A DNA stretch of 64,000 nucleotides from Chaetomium olivaceum (taxonomy: Eukaryota > Ascomycota > Sordariomycetes > Sordariales > Chaetomiaceae). The stretch lies in NCBI GenBank assembly GCA_039881045.1, contig JAYWVB010000031.1, positions 310,001-374,000 of the forward strand. Reading direction: 5' to 3'. Below, in pieces: positions 52,975 through 62,532 of this stretch; positions within the stretch are counted from its first letter, which is position 1; every line of letters starts with the position of its first letter. The notes under the pieces are model-generated. The model was given only the letters and a program-made list of their open reading frames with translations. It searched no databases and was not told the origin of the DNA. The translations under genes were made by a program, and so were the position numbers.

Positions 52975-53847
52975 TTACTTCTGCCGGATGTTCTTGGGCT
53001 TCCGCTTTTTAAACATGACGGCTGGCCCATCCGACCCCTCCACACGACCAGGTCCGTGATGTTCAGCAGCTGGCCCGACCTCTTCCTCGCCCGGCTCGTC
53101 CTTGATCGGTGGGGTAAGTTCCCGCTTGGTTGTCGACAAATGATCCTCCGCCGGGTGCTCCGCCTGGCTGTCTTCGACCTTGACGTCGGCGTTGGGAGAC
53201 GCGTCCTCCTCCTTCTTAGTCTTGACCAGCGGCCCACTGAGCAAGGCGTCGAGCTCAGCATCCTCCTCGGCGGGCATTGTCTTGGAGCCGACCCCCCATT
53301 TACGCGGCTTCTTAAAAAGCGCCTGGATGGCCTCTTCCTGCTCCTTCTCTTCTTCCGTCTGTTCCCTCTCCCGTTTTACTCCAGTTGCGCGGCCCTCTGC
53401 TGCTGCGTCGCGGCCTCCCTCTTCGATGACCTTTGTTGAAGTGACTGTCCACTCGCCCACCATGGCCATATTTCCCCTCAGCTCGGTCGGGATGTTGACA
53501 CCAAGCTCGGCCAACTGCTCCAGCTGTTTCTGTCTGTCCGTTTGTGATGCCTGTTGCGGTGGTGCCGCGTAAGTCCCAGTGGGTTTTGCCGCCGACTTGA
53601 ACGCGCCCGAAGCACCGGCGCTGCTCCCGGAAACGACGCCATTGAGCCGGTCAACTTCGCGTTTCGCCCTCTCCTTATCGCGCTCTTTCTGATCGGCATT
53701 GCGGTGTAGGTCTCGGAGAGAGCGCTTGATGGCGCCTTGGTGCTTTGCGGTCGATTCGTGGTTGGCGCGCTCGAGCCCGGTGTCGCGCACAAATACGCTG
53801 CAGTGTTTGCACCAGTATTTCGGTGTCGACTTCCAGTATTCGGACAT
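52975..53847 (-). CDS. U1-type zinc-finger protein, WBP4/FBP21-like splicing factor
   Basis: A single exon, 290 aa. N-terminal U1-type C2H2 finger YWCKHCSVFVRDTGLERANH and ESTAKH (Cys13, Cys16, His30, His36; C-x2-C-x13-H-x5-H), followed directly by a basic helix (IKRSLRDLHRNADQKERDKE). The middle is low complexity and charged (REREQTEEEKEQEEAIQALF), with a KPRKWGVGSKTMP segment and a basic nuclear-signal-like C-terminus (FKKRKPKNIRQK). Known: WBP4-type proteins join the spliceosome before activation, the finger binding U1-type partners; the WW domains of animal WBP4 are absent, as usual in fungi. A housekeeping gene, intact. It is upstream of, and on the same strand as, the ankyrin gene. Confidence 0.8.
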   Translation of the reverse strand: MSEYWKSTPKYWCKHCSVFVRDTGLERANHESTAKHQGAIKRSLRDLHRNADQKERDKERAKREVDRLNGVVSGSSAGASGAFKSAAKPTGTYAAPPQQASQTDRQKQLEQLAELGVNIPTELRGNMAMVGEWTVTSTKVIEEGGRDAAAEGRATGVKREREQTEEEKEQEEAIQALFKKPRKWGVGSKTMPAEEDAELDALLSGPLVKTKKEEDASPNADVKVEDSQAEHPAEDHLSTTKRELTPPIKDEPGEEEVGPAAEHHGPGRVEGSDGPAVMFKKRKPKNIRQK

Positions 53848-54433
53848 CTCCTTCGTGTTTTCCTGGTTTTATTCGAGCGGGGTGGTGTTGTTGGTTGGTT
53901 CGAAACGTGGTCGACAACCCAGAATCAAGTCGAGTTCAAGATGGCACCCGGCCGATTGTGAACCGATCTGGACAGTGGAACAAGGTGAGCGCCTCCGCTA
54001 AAGCTCGGGCCCCTCGCCGCCCCGCTGGACATACCTTACTTCCTCCCAATTACAAAGATTTTAAGTCGATGAGATTGGGAGTCCAAGGATTATGTTCATA
54101 AGTCACCGTCACCATGAGATCGATCATTCACCGCAAAATATCCGATCTGCGTCAATCCACATATTTCTTTACCTCTGACGCAAGTTCATTATGGTACCTT
54201 ACCCGCCTGCATCGAATGCCCGTACCTCGCGCCTCTGTCCGAGTAGTGGAACCTGGAACCCACCAAACCTGGAAACGCCCCGAAAGAGCAACCTGACGCC
54301 CCCACCGTAGCACCAGAGCACTGACAGCTTCAATGCGATACCGACCTAACCGCCACCAAAGAAAACCCCGTCTCCCAATGTCTGTCTCAATGGAACCTCA
54401 TCATTAAAAACCCCAGGCCACGGCCACAACACC
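53848..54433. other. gene-free interval
   Basis: Upstream promoter of the WBP4-like gene and 3' flank of the wall-protein gene. No extra gene seen. Confidence 0.4.
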
Positions 54434-55800
54434 TCAAATCCCACCCACCACAGCCACCACCACAACACCGATCACCCCAACCCAAACCCCAACCCAACCA
54501 CTACCACCACCACCACCCAAACCAGCCTGAGCCGCAGCCCCAACAAAAGGCGGCGCTGCCGTCGGCACCGGAATCGGCTCGGCAACCGGCGGCACCGTCT
54601 CTTCTGCACCACCACCTCCACCACCGCCAGCGAAGCTTGCAGTCGGCAGCGTAGTGGGCGTCACCTGCACTTGGCCATCTGAGTTCTGGGAGGCGGGGGG
54701 GCGGGCGGTGGTTGCAATTTGGGAGTTTGGCGGGCAGGGCGTTGTGTGCGCTTGGAGTTGTCCTGGAGGGTTGAGGTGGTTGGTTAGTGGGGTTGGTGGT
54801 GAAGGAGGGGTTGTGAACAGTGGGAGGTGGGGGTGAGGTGTTGAGGTTGGGTGTGGGATTGAAGGTTGAGGGTTGGGGTTGGCGGTTGGGAATTGGGATT
54901 GGGGTTGAGGTTTGAGATTGGGAGGCGTGTCATGGGACCAGGTATGTGATGAAATCTGTGATGGGTGAAAGGAAGGGCAAACCAAACTTACCATCGTTGA
55001 TTTGGCAAATCGGGACCAGCGTCGTCGTGGTGATGACTTGCTGCTGGCCGTCGCCCCCGGGGACGACTAGTGTCGTGGTGACGATCCGGGTGCCGATCAC
55101 CGTCTGGGTGGCGTCCTCGCCATTACCGCCGTCGCCGTCGTTGCCGCAGGGCAGGATCAGAATGTCCACCGGCGAGCACTGCGCTGCCGACCAGCGGTCG
55201 TACAGGTTGTAGAAGGTGCCCGACGCGCACTGCCAGAAGATGGCCGAGTCGCCCAGCGCAAGGGAGCCGTTGCCGCACGCAGAGAAGCCCGCCGTGTACA
55301 GGGCGCCTGATTGGGGCGGGTTGTCGAACTGGAACTGGTAGTTGGACGCGATGTAGCCGGTGCGCCCTTGGCCGTCGGTCAGCACGCCATCGGCGAGCTG
55401 GACCACCACCGTTCCTCCGCCGGAGCAGGCAGCGCGCTTCTGTGGGTTGGGGTTTGTCTGGTTAGCGGCCGTTTACTTGCCCAGCCTTGCGTCCGATCAT
55501 CACGGCGCGATGTGGAGCCACCGCATTGGCCCTCGGGGTTACCGGGTCGACCAAGGGCCAGCCCCTCCGCCCCTCGGAGTCATGGGTGTCATTCGATATC
55601 TCAGTCGGAAAGTGACGTACCGCAAGAAGTGAGTCCCTCTTGGCCTTCTCTGCGAGTGGAACGACGGTGATTTCGAACCGCCCGTTCCCGTTGGGCTGGC
55701 AACCCGCTGGGGTATCGCCTGGGGGCGCGATCTTGTCGGTGACGCCCTGCGCGATGGCCAAGGGCACCATCGCCAGGATGGCGAAGAACTTGAACTTCAT
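54434..55800 (-). CDS. PIR-like covalently linked cell-wall protein
   Basis: Exons 55800-55621, 55439-54992 and 54762-54434 give 318 aa; introns have GTACGT and GTAAGT donors and CAG acceptors. Signal peptide MKFKFFAILAMVPLAIAQG, then GRFEITVVPLAEKAKR with a dibasic site before the mature part. Core: VLTDGQGRTGYIASNYQFQF, ALYTAGFSACGNGSLALGDS, FYNLYDRW and a cysteine pattern typical of PIR/Cis3 proteins (C-terminal Cys motif). A Ser/Thr/Gly-rich tail ends in a hydrophobic helix (VWVGVIGVVVVAVVGG), suggesting GPI attachment as well. Known: these proteins are cross-linked into the beta-glucan wall. The second and third exons are needed to read the tail. Intact. Confidence 0.83.
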
Positions 55801-57523
55801 TTTGGAAAAAGAAAAAAAAAGACTTGTTGATCGTGTATTCTATTTTTTTCTCTCTAAGGAGCAAGTGGTGTCAGCCACGGTGCTTTCCATCTCAAACAAC
55901 TGCTGGGAGGGCTTACTTACGATGCCAGTGAGAGCGCTGCCCGCAGGCAAGGAGGGGTGTTTCTTTGTGATTGTTTTGTTGGTGTTTTCGTTCCAACAAA
56001 ATTGGAGGTGCGAGGAGGAGAGGAGAAGAAGAGAATAGAAGATGGTCGCCAGCCAGAACAAGTTGAGTTCTTCAGAAGTTATGCGGGTCTGGCTTTCGCG
56101 TCATTGGCCGCCTCATGTGCAACACAGTTCATTGTTGTGAGCATTTGAGAAGAGGGAAACCTCGCCGGCGTCACAGGCTCGGCATCAAGCCGGGGCGGGG
56201 GGCGGGACGGGATGACTACCCCTGTCATGAAGGGGCTGGTGCCGGCTTGCAGGTTCGTGCATGCATTTGCTGGCGTCGATCCTTGCATCCGATCTCAATC
56301 CCACGCCAAAGACAGCTGGATGACACCTACATCTTGGGCTGGATTGGGTAGCGGACTTTGGGACACGGTGATCCTTTCCCTCAAAGTCCAGATTTCACGA
56401 TTCTGCACTCACATACTTGCGGTTGGATGCAGGTTGGGTCCCAGGTATGTGTGGTGGTTAACTAATGCGTCTGCCGGCAGCCACGCATGCAATCGCCCAG
56501 AATCATTCAGGGGTAAAGAAGGACAGCAGGGCAAGCCTCCTTTCTTCCATGTCCCAAGCCAACAAGCAGTCTTCGTTGGGCACATACACCGCCTCTTTCT
56601 GCCCACCCATCAACTTGGAAGTCACTAACGATCCGTCTGAAATGAATCACGCTCAGGAAGTGCAGTGACGCTTGATGGCCTGACAAATGCCAATAGCCCG
56701 GTTGGACGGTAGCGGCCGTTATATTCGTACCAGCAACCTGGATCACACATCGTCTCGTACCCTTTCCATGAGAACGCCAGTTACATTCTAGGCGGCTGAT
56801 GTTCGGGGTGAGCGCGAGCAACACGTGGTAGATGGCCGCGACGGCTGAGGCGGAACTGGACCGTCTTGATCTTCAAATAGGCCTGATGACCACCCAGCCC
56901 GGTTGTCACAACCTTACGTCAACTGCCCTGGGGAAATGTTGGAAGTAAAGGAGGCACAGTCTACCGAACACAAGCTTGGGGTAGGCATACGAGCAACTCG
57001 GTCATCCTCCCATCGTCAGCCGGCTTCCTGGCCTTCAAGACGACCTCAGGCAACCAACACAGTGAAGGGTCAAAACGAAAGGCCCCTCTACACAACTCGC
57101 TCGAGAACCGCAAAGTCAAGATGGGCGCTTGGCGCCCGTCCGGTGGTCACTCTACGACGAAACATGATGAAGTATCCAGCATAATCACGACGTGTCCCCT
57201 CTTGACCGGAGTCTTGACCTTCGAGAATATTTTATTAACACCAATAACACCCGCTCATAACAAAAGCAATGCCCTGTCTAAACCCCCAAGTCATGCATGC
57301 AACCCCCAAAAGCAGCCCCAACCAAGCGCTGACCCGCTCACCATACCATTAGGTCCTCAACTCCTCATCACACATACCATCAACGTTATACACCGTGGAG
57401 GGGATATCTCTTTCCGCCATCCTCCACAATGCGCCCCGCCGGCGGGAAACCCCAAGTCTCAGCACCCAGCTCTCACACCTCCCACCCCCCCGACCACCCG
57501 CTCATACAACACTTGCCCATTAA
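55801..57523. other. gene-free interval
   Basis: Upstream region of the wall-protein gene (55801 onwards) and 3' flank of the MARVEL gene. The plus-strand frames at 55957, 56465 and 56903 are featureless. No gene supported. Confidence 0.4.
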
Positions 57524-58574
57524 TCACTGATGCGGCTGCTGCGGCGGGTAGTACGGCTGCCCCGACACGGGCGTCCCATGCGGGCTGTAAGCCGGCTGTT
57601 GCTGATGCTGGTATTGAGCAGGGTCCGGATATACGCCATACGCGTGCTGTTGTTGCTGCTGCTGCTGTGGGGGGTATGCGGTCTGTTGCGCGTAGGCCGC
57701 GTCGGGCTGCTGCGGGTACATGGTCGACTGGTACTGCTGCTGGTCGGTGTACTGCGGGTGGGTGGCGACGGGTGGCTGCTGGGCGGCCAGCATCGGTGTG
57801 CCCTGCGCCTTCATCTCGACGGTGGCGTTGTCGGCGGAGGGCTTCTTGTGCTCTTGGTGCCAGAGGCGGAAGGTGTGCCCGTGGAAGATGAGGGTTGCGA
57901 GGAAAAGCAGCCTGCGGCGGAGAGGGACGGTTAGCATGGGCGGTTGGTTTTGGGTTTGGGGGCTTGATGGGCGGCTGGACATACCACTCGAGGGCGCTCA
58001 CGCCGGCAACGGCGCTCATCAACGCAAGACCTACCTGCCCGGCAACGGCGGCGCGCTTGGAGATGGTGCAGTGGTTGCTGCTGATGGCGCTGCCGTCGTT
58101 GAAGCAAGACTCGATGGTGACCGGGGTGTTGAATCTCGAACGGAGCTCGGCGTTGGCGCCTAAAGAGGCGAGCCAGAAGATGACCATAGCAAAGTCAAGC
58201 GACAGCACGGCCCAGATGTTGTATGCCCCGCGTGCCGACGTCACCTTTTCGGTGATGAGTGTGTAGCCGACAATGATCCAGGTAAATACAACCTGTGGGC
58301 CGAGTCAGAATGTGGCTTGTCCAAGCTCAGAGGCAGTCGCGCATGATGTGGGTGTGTAAGCACTTACACAAACAACCGCAAAGCCGTTGGCACCCATGGC
58401 GTGTCCATGGATGAGGACACCAGCCATGATGACCGTGACAAAGCTGAACACGATCTGAAGGACGCGCACTATTACCACCCAGAGGGGGGTCTGCTGGATG
58501 TACTGTTCCTTCTCATCGTGTACGACTGCTGTTGGTGCGGCATACCCTTGTTGGGGCATTGTGGCGTCGGCCAT
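57524..58574 (-). CDS. MARVEL-domain membrane protein with polyglutamine cytoplasmic tail
   Basis: Exons 58574-58368, 58292-57985 and 57911-57524 give 300 aa, all junctions in frame (GTAAGT and GTATGT donors, CAG acceptors). The start is MADATMPQQGY. Four hydrophobic segments: PLWVVIVRVLQIVFSFVTVI, VVFTWIIVGYTLIT, IWAVLSLDFAMVIFWLASLG, and VAGQVGLALMSAVAGVSALE with LLFLATLIFHG after the exon 2/3 joint. The extracellular loop ESCFNDGSAISSNHCTISKR has two Cys. The tail is rich in Gln, Pro and Tyr with a run of seven Gln. Known: MARVEL proteins sit in plasma membrane domains and eisosomes. Function of this one unknown. Confidence 0.82.
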
Positions 58575-59969
58575 TGTCGGGTAAGAGCCGGACTGGCGGT
58601 TTATGAGGACGGGTACTGCCGGTCGAGTTGTTGCTCTGGTGGTGATGGAGCACTGAGGAAGACAAACGGACAACGGGGGGTCGCCGACTTTTACATGGCG
58701 CCATCAGCAAGCTCGAGAGCCAGTGGAATTTTGAACGAGCGGACCAAACCCTCCCCTCTGCAACAGAGCCTCACAATGCCCAACGCCGGGCAAGGCAGAA
58801 TCCCTTCCGATGGTGCTCCCGGATCCAAAGCGGAAATGGCGCGCGGCTAGTGATCTCAGCCGCACTCTCGATGCGACAGTACAACTCCACACAGCGGCAA
58901 AAGGCCGTGGATAACCAGAACCGCCTGTTTTCTTTAATTCTTGACGGGGCTTTTTGCTTTCTCTAGGGCTGAAATTCCGTGCATATCTGAAAATGTTGGA
59001 GAGATCTTTTCCCAGTTCAAACCCCGCCTTCTCCTCGTCCTCTCTCCTTTTCTTGTATGGGAAGGACATGGCGGCGGCAGCTCTGGGTCTAGACCACGGC
59101 CGAACCCGCACAAACTTCAGCGGCACAACACAAATATCAGTCTTGGCGAGCAGGGGTAAGCGAGAATTCCCCAAACAGTCTCAGATCCTGGGGGTCCCCA
59201 TGCCCTCGTGGTGCCACGCTTGACGCTTTCATTGGAGGCAACACCGAGGCACTTGCACTCCAACGAGGTTCTTTAAATCTGGGCTGAACGGGAACGCCCA
59301 TGTTTCGAGCTTATTTTAGCAAACATGAACGCCATGCAGCAACCCCGTATCGGTCCCGTCTTTTTCTTCAGCTCCGGGACTGCCGGGAGCCAGATGGGGT
59401 TTCCATCCCGGCCATGATGCCAGCCGTATAACAGTATTCGTATGTAGAATGAGTTTAGACGCTTCCATGTCGTCATTCATGGTTTCAGGTTACATACCTT
59501 AGCCATCGGTTTGACGTATTATGTACAGTTCCAAAATGCTGTAAACCCAGACAGAGAGACGGTGGCCTAGAGGAGCGCATTGATGATACTTTCCTGATCC
59601 ACACTGGCGGGGTCCATTGTTGTCGTCAATACCGTCATGGTGACATGGTGAGCTGAAGCCAAGAAGTGCACAGGCAGAAATGAGGAAGAATGTTGGGAAA
59701 GAGGAAAACAGATTCTGGGATTAGTGAAGGGAACCGGGAGACTCCGATTGTAGAAAGATACCTATCTACGTACCTCATGACTTCCATGACGTCGCGGTTG
59801 GTTTGCATCTTCAACAACATCCCCGGAAGACACTCTGAACACATTGTCTTGTCTGCACTGACAAGTTGTGGCTCGACAATACACAGCTTTGAAACACTGA
59901 ATAGCCTGACTTTCTGGCAAGAGCTTAATCGGATAAAAACCTCTGTCTACCACTTTGAGACAACAATCT
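58575..59969. other. gene-free interval
   Basis: Promoter of the MARVEL gene and low-information sequence. A 156-codon minus-strand frame (58704-59174) is basic and featureless. No gene supported. Confidence 0.4.
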
Positions 59970-60640
59970 ATGAATCCGTCATACTGCAAAAGAAAGGAGG
60001 CCCTTTGCCGGCCTCCGTGCCCTCTAGCCCTCCCCATCCACTGTTTCTAGCTCCAGCCTTCTGGCTAGGCTATACTCCAGTAGCCGGCCAGAGTCCATCA
60101 GCCAGCCAAGGACCTTCCTAACAAATCTTCTGCTCCGGGCACCTACTCCCCGTAATACGGTTTGTAGGTCCCGATGTGACCGAATCTCTCTGCCGTCCCA
60201 CGGCCTTTGTAACGGCGGGTCGGGGCACCAAACCACCAAGTGCTCCACTGTCTCCCTGCCTCTCCCGCACTCGCAATAGGGGGTACGGACCTCCGGGACT
60301 TTCACCCTGAACAGGTAGTCCCGGAGGCCTATATCCCCGATACGGGCCTGGGAAAGGAGGGAGCTCTGCGCCTTTGTAAGACCTTCGTGTCTCATCAGAG
60401 CTTTGTCGGTAAATAAGAGGGCTGGGGGGTCTTCGTCGGCTATCCTCCTGTTTAATACCCTCTGTCGAGTAGTACTTTGTTGACTAGCTCTCTGTTGTTC
60501 CCACCGGGCCTGCCAGGCCAGTTCGACCACCTCCTTGGTATTCGACCCCCTATCCTTCCCCCCGATCTTCCATTTGTAGTTAACCCACTGGGCCACTACA
60601 CTAGCGGCTAGTTCAGTGGGCGTGGGGCTCTGCGGTCCAA
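59970..60640 (-). mobile_element. 5'-truncated non-LTR (LINE, Tad1-like) retrotransposon remnant
   Basis: Minus-strand frame 60596-60024 matches the C-terminal end of LINE ORF2 proteins: LTKAQSSLLSQARIGDIGLR, then the zinc-knuckle-like YCECGRGRETVEHLVVWCP (C-x-C, H, C) and LQTVLRGVGARSRRFVRKVL. The reverse transcriptase and RNase H parts are missing, so the 5' end was lost, as is usual for LINE copies. Downstream a GGAGGCC/GGCCTCC stem (59997-60017) stands near the expected 3' end. Known: Tad1-type elements are common in Sordariomycetes. The element edges are approximate. Confidence 0.65.
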
Positions 60641-60980
60641 AAATACAGCTTTTAATTAAAATTGTCCTCCGGACAGGATTATTTCTGAAATAATAACAAA
60701 AAAAGATTGACTGCCGTCATTCATTACGTTCCACTGTGGGGTTGGAATTGGGCGCCGGAGCAGTCTGATGCCTGCGATCGCTTGGCGCTGGTGCAGGTAT
60801 GGAGCGTCTGATGGGGGATGGTGTTGGCCGCAGGGCCAACATGTGAATTGGAAGCCAAATCCGTGAGTTAAAGATCAGATACAAAGCACACCGTAGGAAC
60901 TGTGCGCTGGCAACAAAGCTCTTGCGAGTACATTTCCCCCCCTCCCCGCTCTCTGCTTTCCCCCTTTCCACTTCTCACTA

Positions 60981-61937
60981 TTGGTCGTAGCCACGCTCTC
61001 CAGTACATCCAACGGTCTTGAAAGACGGACGCCAGGAAACATGACATACAACTCCTTTTCCAACTTTAAGGTCCCTCCGAGCGACAATGGTACCAGCATC
61101 CAAATGGATACACCACCACCCAATAGCGACATCCTTTCCCCCGAAAGCCTAGCAAGCTTCTCTCCAGCGGCAACCCCAACCCCATCAACCACAACGGAAA
61201 GCTACGATACTAAAGAAGACGACTGGCAGCCGGTACGGCCAGTGCGCTCACAGATCTTCGGCAAATACTTCAGCGAGGGAATTAACGACGCTCAAGGATG
61301 GGCAATACTAGGCTTGAGAATGGCCCCCAATCCCGGAGCATGCCGTTACGAAGGGATGCCGTGGGCAGCTCTTCTTGACGTCAAGACCCCTGATATGCCC
61401 CGCTTAATGCGCGAAGGCTTCTTCTGGTCGCCCGAGAACATTCTGCCCGAAGAAGGGCATATTTCCGAAGAGACTCAACCGGAATGGGCTAGATTAGGCT
61501 GGCTTCATAAACGTACGTGGATTCTTGCCGACAAGTCCAACGATGAGGTTCCCAGATGGGTTGGGCGTCTTGACGTTTTGGCCCCTTCTCTTGACATCCT
61601 CCCAAGCTTCCAGGTACAGCATCTGAGAAGGAAGAATGTATATTCTGCATCGGCTTGGAATGGACTCAATCAGCTCATCTACCATTACGATTACCGCTGC
61701 GCCCATAAGAGCTTCAATTGTATCTACGACGATAAGCCCCTTTCAGGTTGGTGGCCGTGGCCAAGAGCACAAGGGGTGTCTACAACTTCTACTAGACCGC
61801 GATTGGACCGGGTGGGTGAGCCATCTACTCCGAATAGTTTTTCCGAACCCCTGGAATGTTTGGAATGTCAAAAGGCCGGAGCGCTCAACCAACCTGGACA
61901 TCCTCATCAACTGTCGACAACTTGTGTTATTTTGTAA
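60981..61937 (+). CDS. hypothetical protein, C-terminal frame uncertain
   Basis: 318 codons from ATG at 60981 (alternative ATG at 61041) to TAA at 61935-61937. N-terminal disordered part, then a folded-looking region: WQPVRPVRSQIFGKYFSEGI, MAPNPGACRYEGMPWAALLD, REGFFWSPENILPEEGHISE, RLGWLHKRTWILADKSNDEV and SWNGLNQLIYHYDYRCAHKSF-like sequence near the end. The last 60 codons are Ser/Thr/Pro-rich, while another frame (about 61770-62040) carries a Trp-containing, more structured continuation (LLLDRDWTGWVSHLLRIVFP and LCNMGGLAG-type end). A frameshift or intron near 61770 is possible. No family recognised. Confidence 0.5.
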   Translation: MVVATLSSTSNGLERRTPGNMTYNSFSNFKVPPSDNGTSIQMDTPPPNSDILSPESLASFSPAATPTPSTTTESYDTKEDDWQPVRPVRSQIFGKYFSEGINDAQGWAILGLRMAPNPGACRYEGMPWAALLDVKTPDMPRLMREGFFWSPENILPEEGHISEETQPEWARLGWLHKRTWILADKSNDEVPRWVGRLDVLAPSLDILPSFQVQHLRRKNVYSASAWNGLNQLIYHYDYRCAHKSFNCIYDDKPLSGWWPWPRAQGVSTTSTRPRLDRVGEPSTPNSFSEPLECLECQKAGALNQPGHPHQLSTTCVIL

Positions 61938-62452
61938 CATGGGCGGGCTGGCGGGTTCTATTAGTCTGAAAGACGAACCTGTTGTGGATGCTAGGTTTAA
62001 GAGCTTGATACAAGTGCTTGTGTCATGCGGTGGTGGATAGGTAGGAGACGGCTGGGGTCACGGGTGGCGGGGTGCTCTCCGGTTTGGGGAGGGGGAGGGT
62101 GGTACACTCGGAGTACAACATCGATTTTTGAATTTCGATGTTCGATGTAATGTAATTCTCCTGGCCAGGTAGCAAATTGTCTAACAACCTTGGCACATCG
62201 CGTTTTGTTGCAGAAAACGACGAGAATACGATATGTCTGGAGGCCGATAGCTTAAGAGTTTCACGCGGTTATATTATAGTGGCATTCAGTCTATTCTAGA
62301 GACTCCTGGAGGAAAAGCCCAATAAGCTACCTACCTAGTCACCCATTTCACTTCTAAGCCCAGCCCATGATCATCACCAAAGTGTCCATGAACAACGACT
62401 GTCTCTCATCTTGGTGCACCAAACACCACGCACAACACCCATAACGTATATT
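61938..62452. other. gene-free interval
   Basis: The end of the hypothetical gene and an AT-richer spacer with a short inverted AACATCGA/TCGATGTT near 62120-62150. No gene. Confidence 0.4.
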
Positions 62453-62485
62453 ATAAGCGAGCCGAACATATAAGCGAGCCGAACA
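62453..62485. repeat. two tandem copies of a 17-bp motif next to the transposase
   Basis: ATAAGCGAGCCGAACAT at 62453-62469 and again (16 of 17) at 62470-62485. It lies 50-80 bp beyond the transposase stop, where a terminal or subterminal repeat of a pogo element would be expected. The other end of the element is outside the window. Confidence 0.5.
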
Positions 62486-62532
62486 CTTTCCACCGCTCTA
62501 CCGACACTATTCCCAATTACCACACAACAACG

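Noticed and set aside
58704..59174. 156-codon minus-strand frame
   Set aside because: Basic, featureless, lies in the MARVEL gene promoter; no splice or family support.
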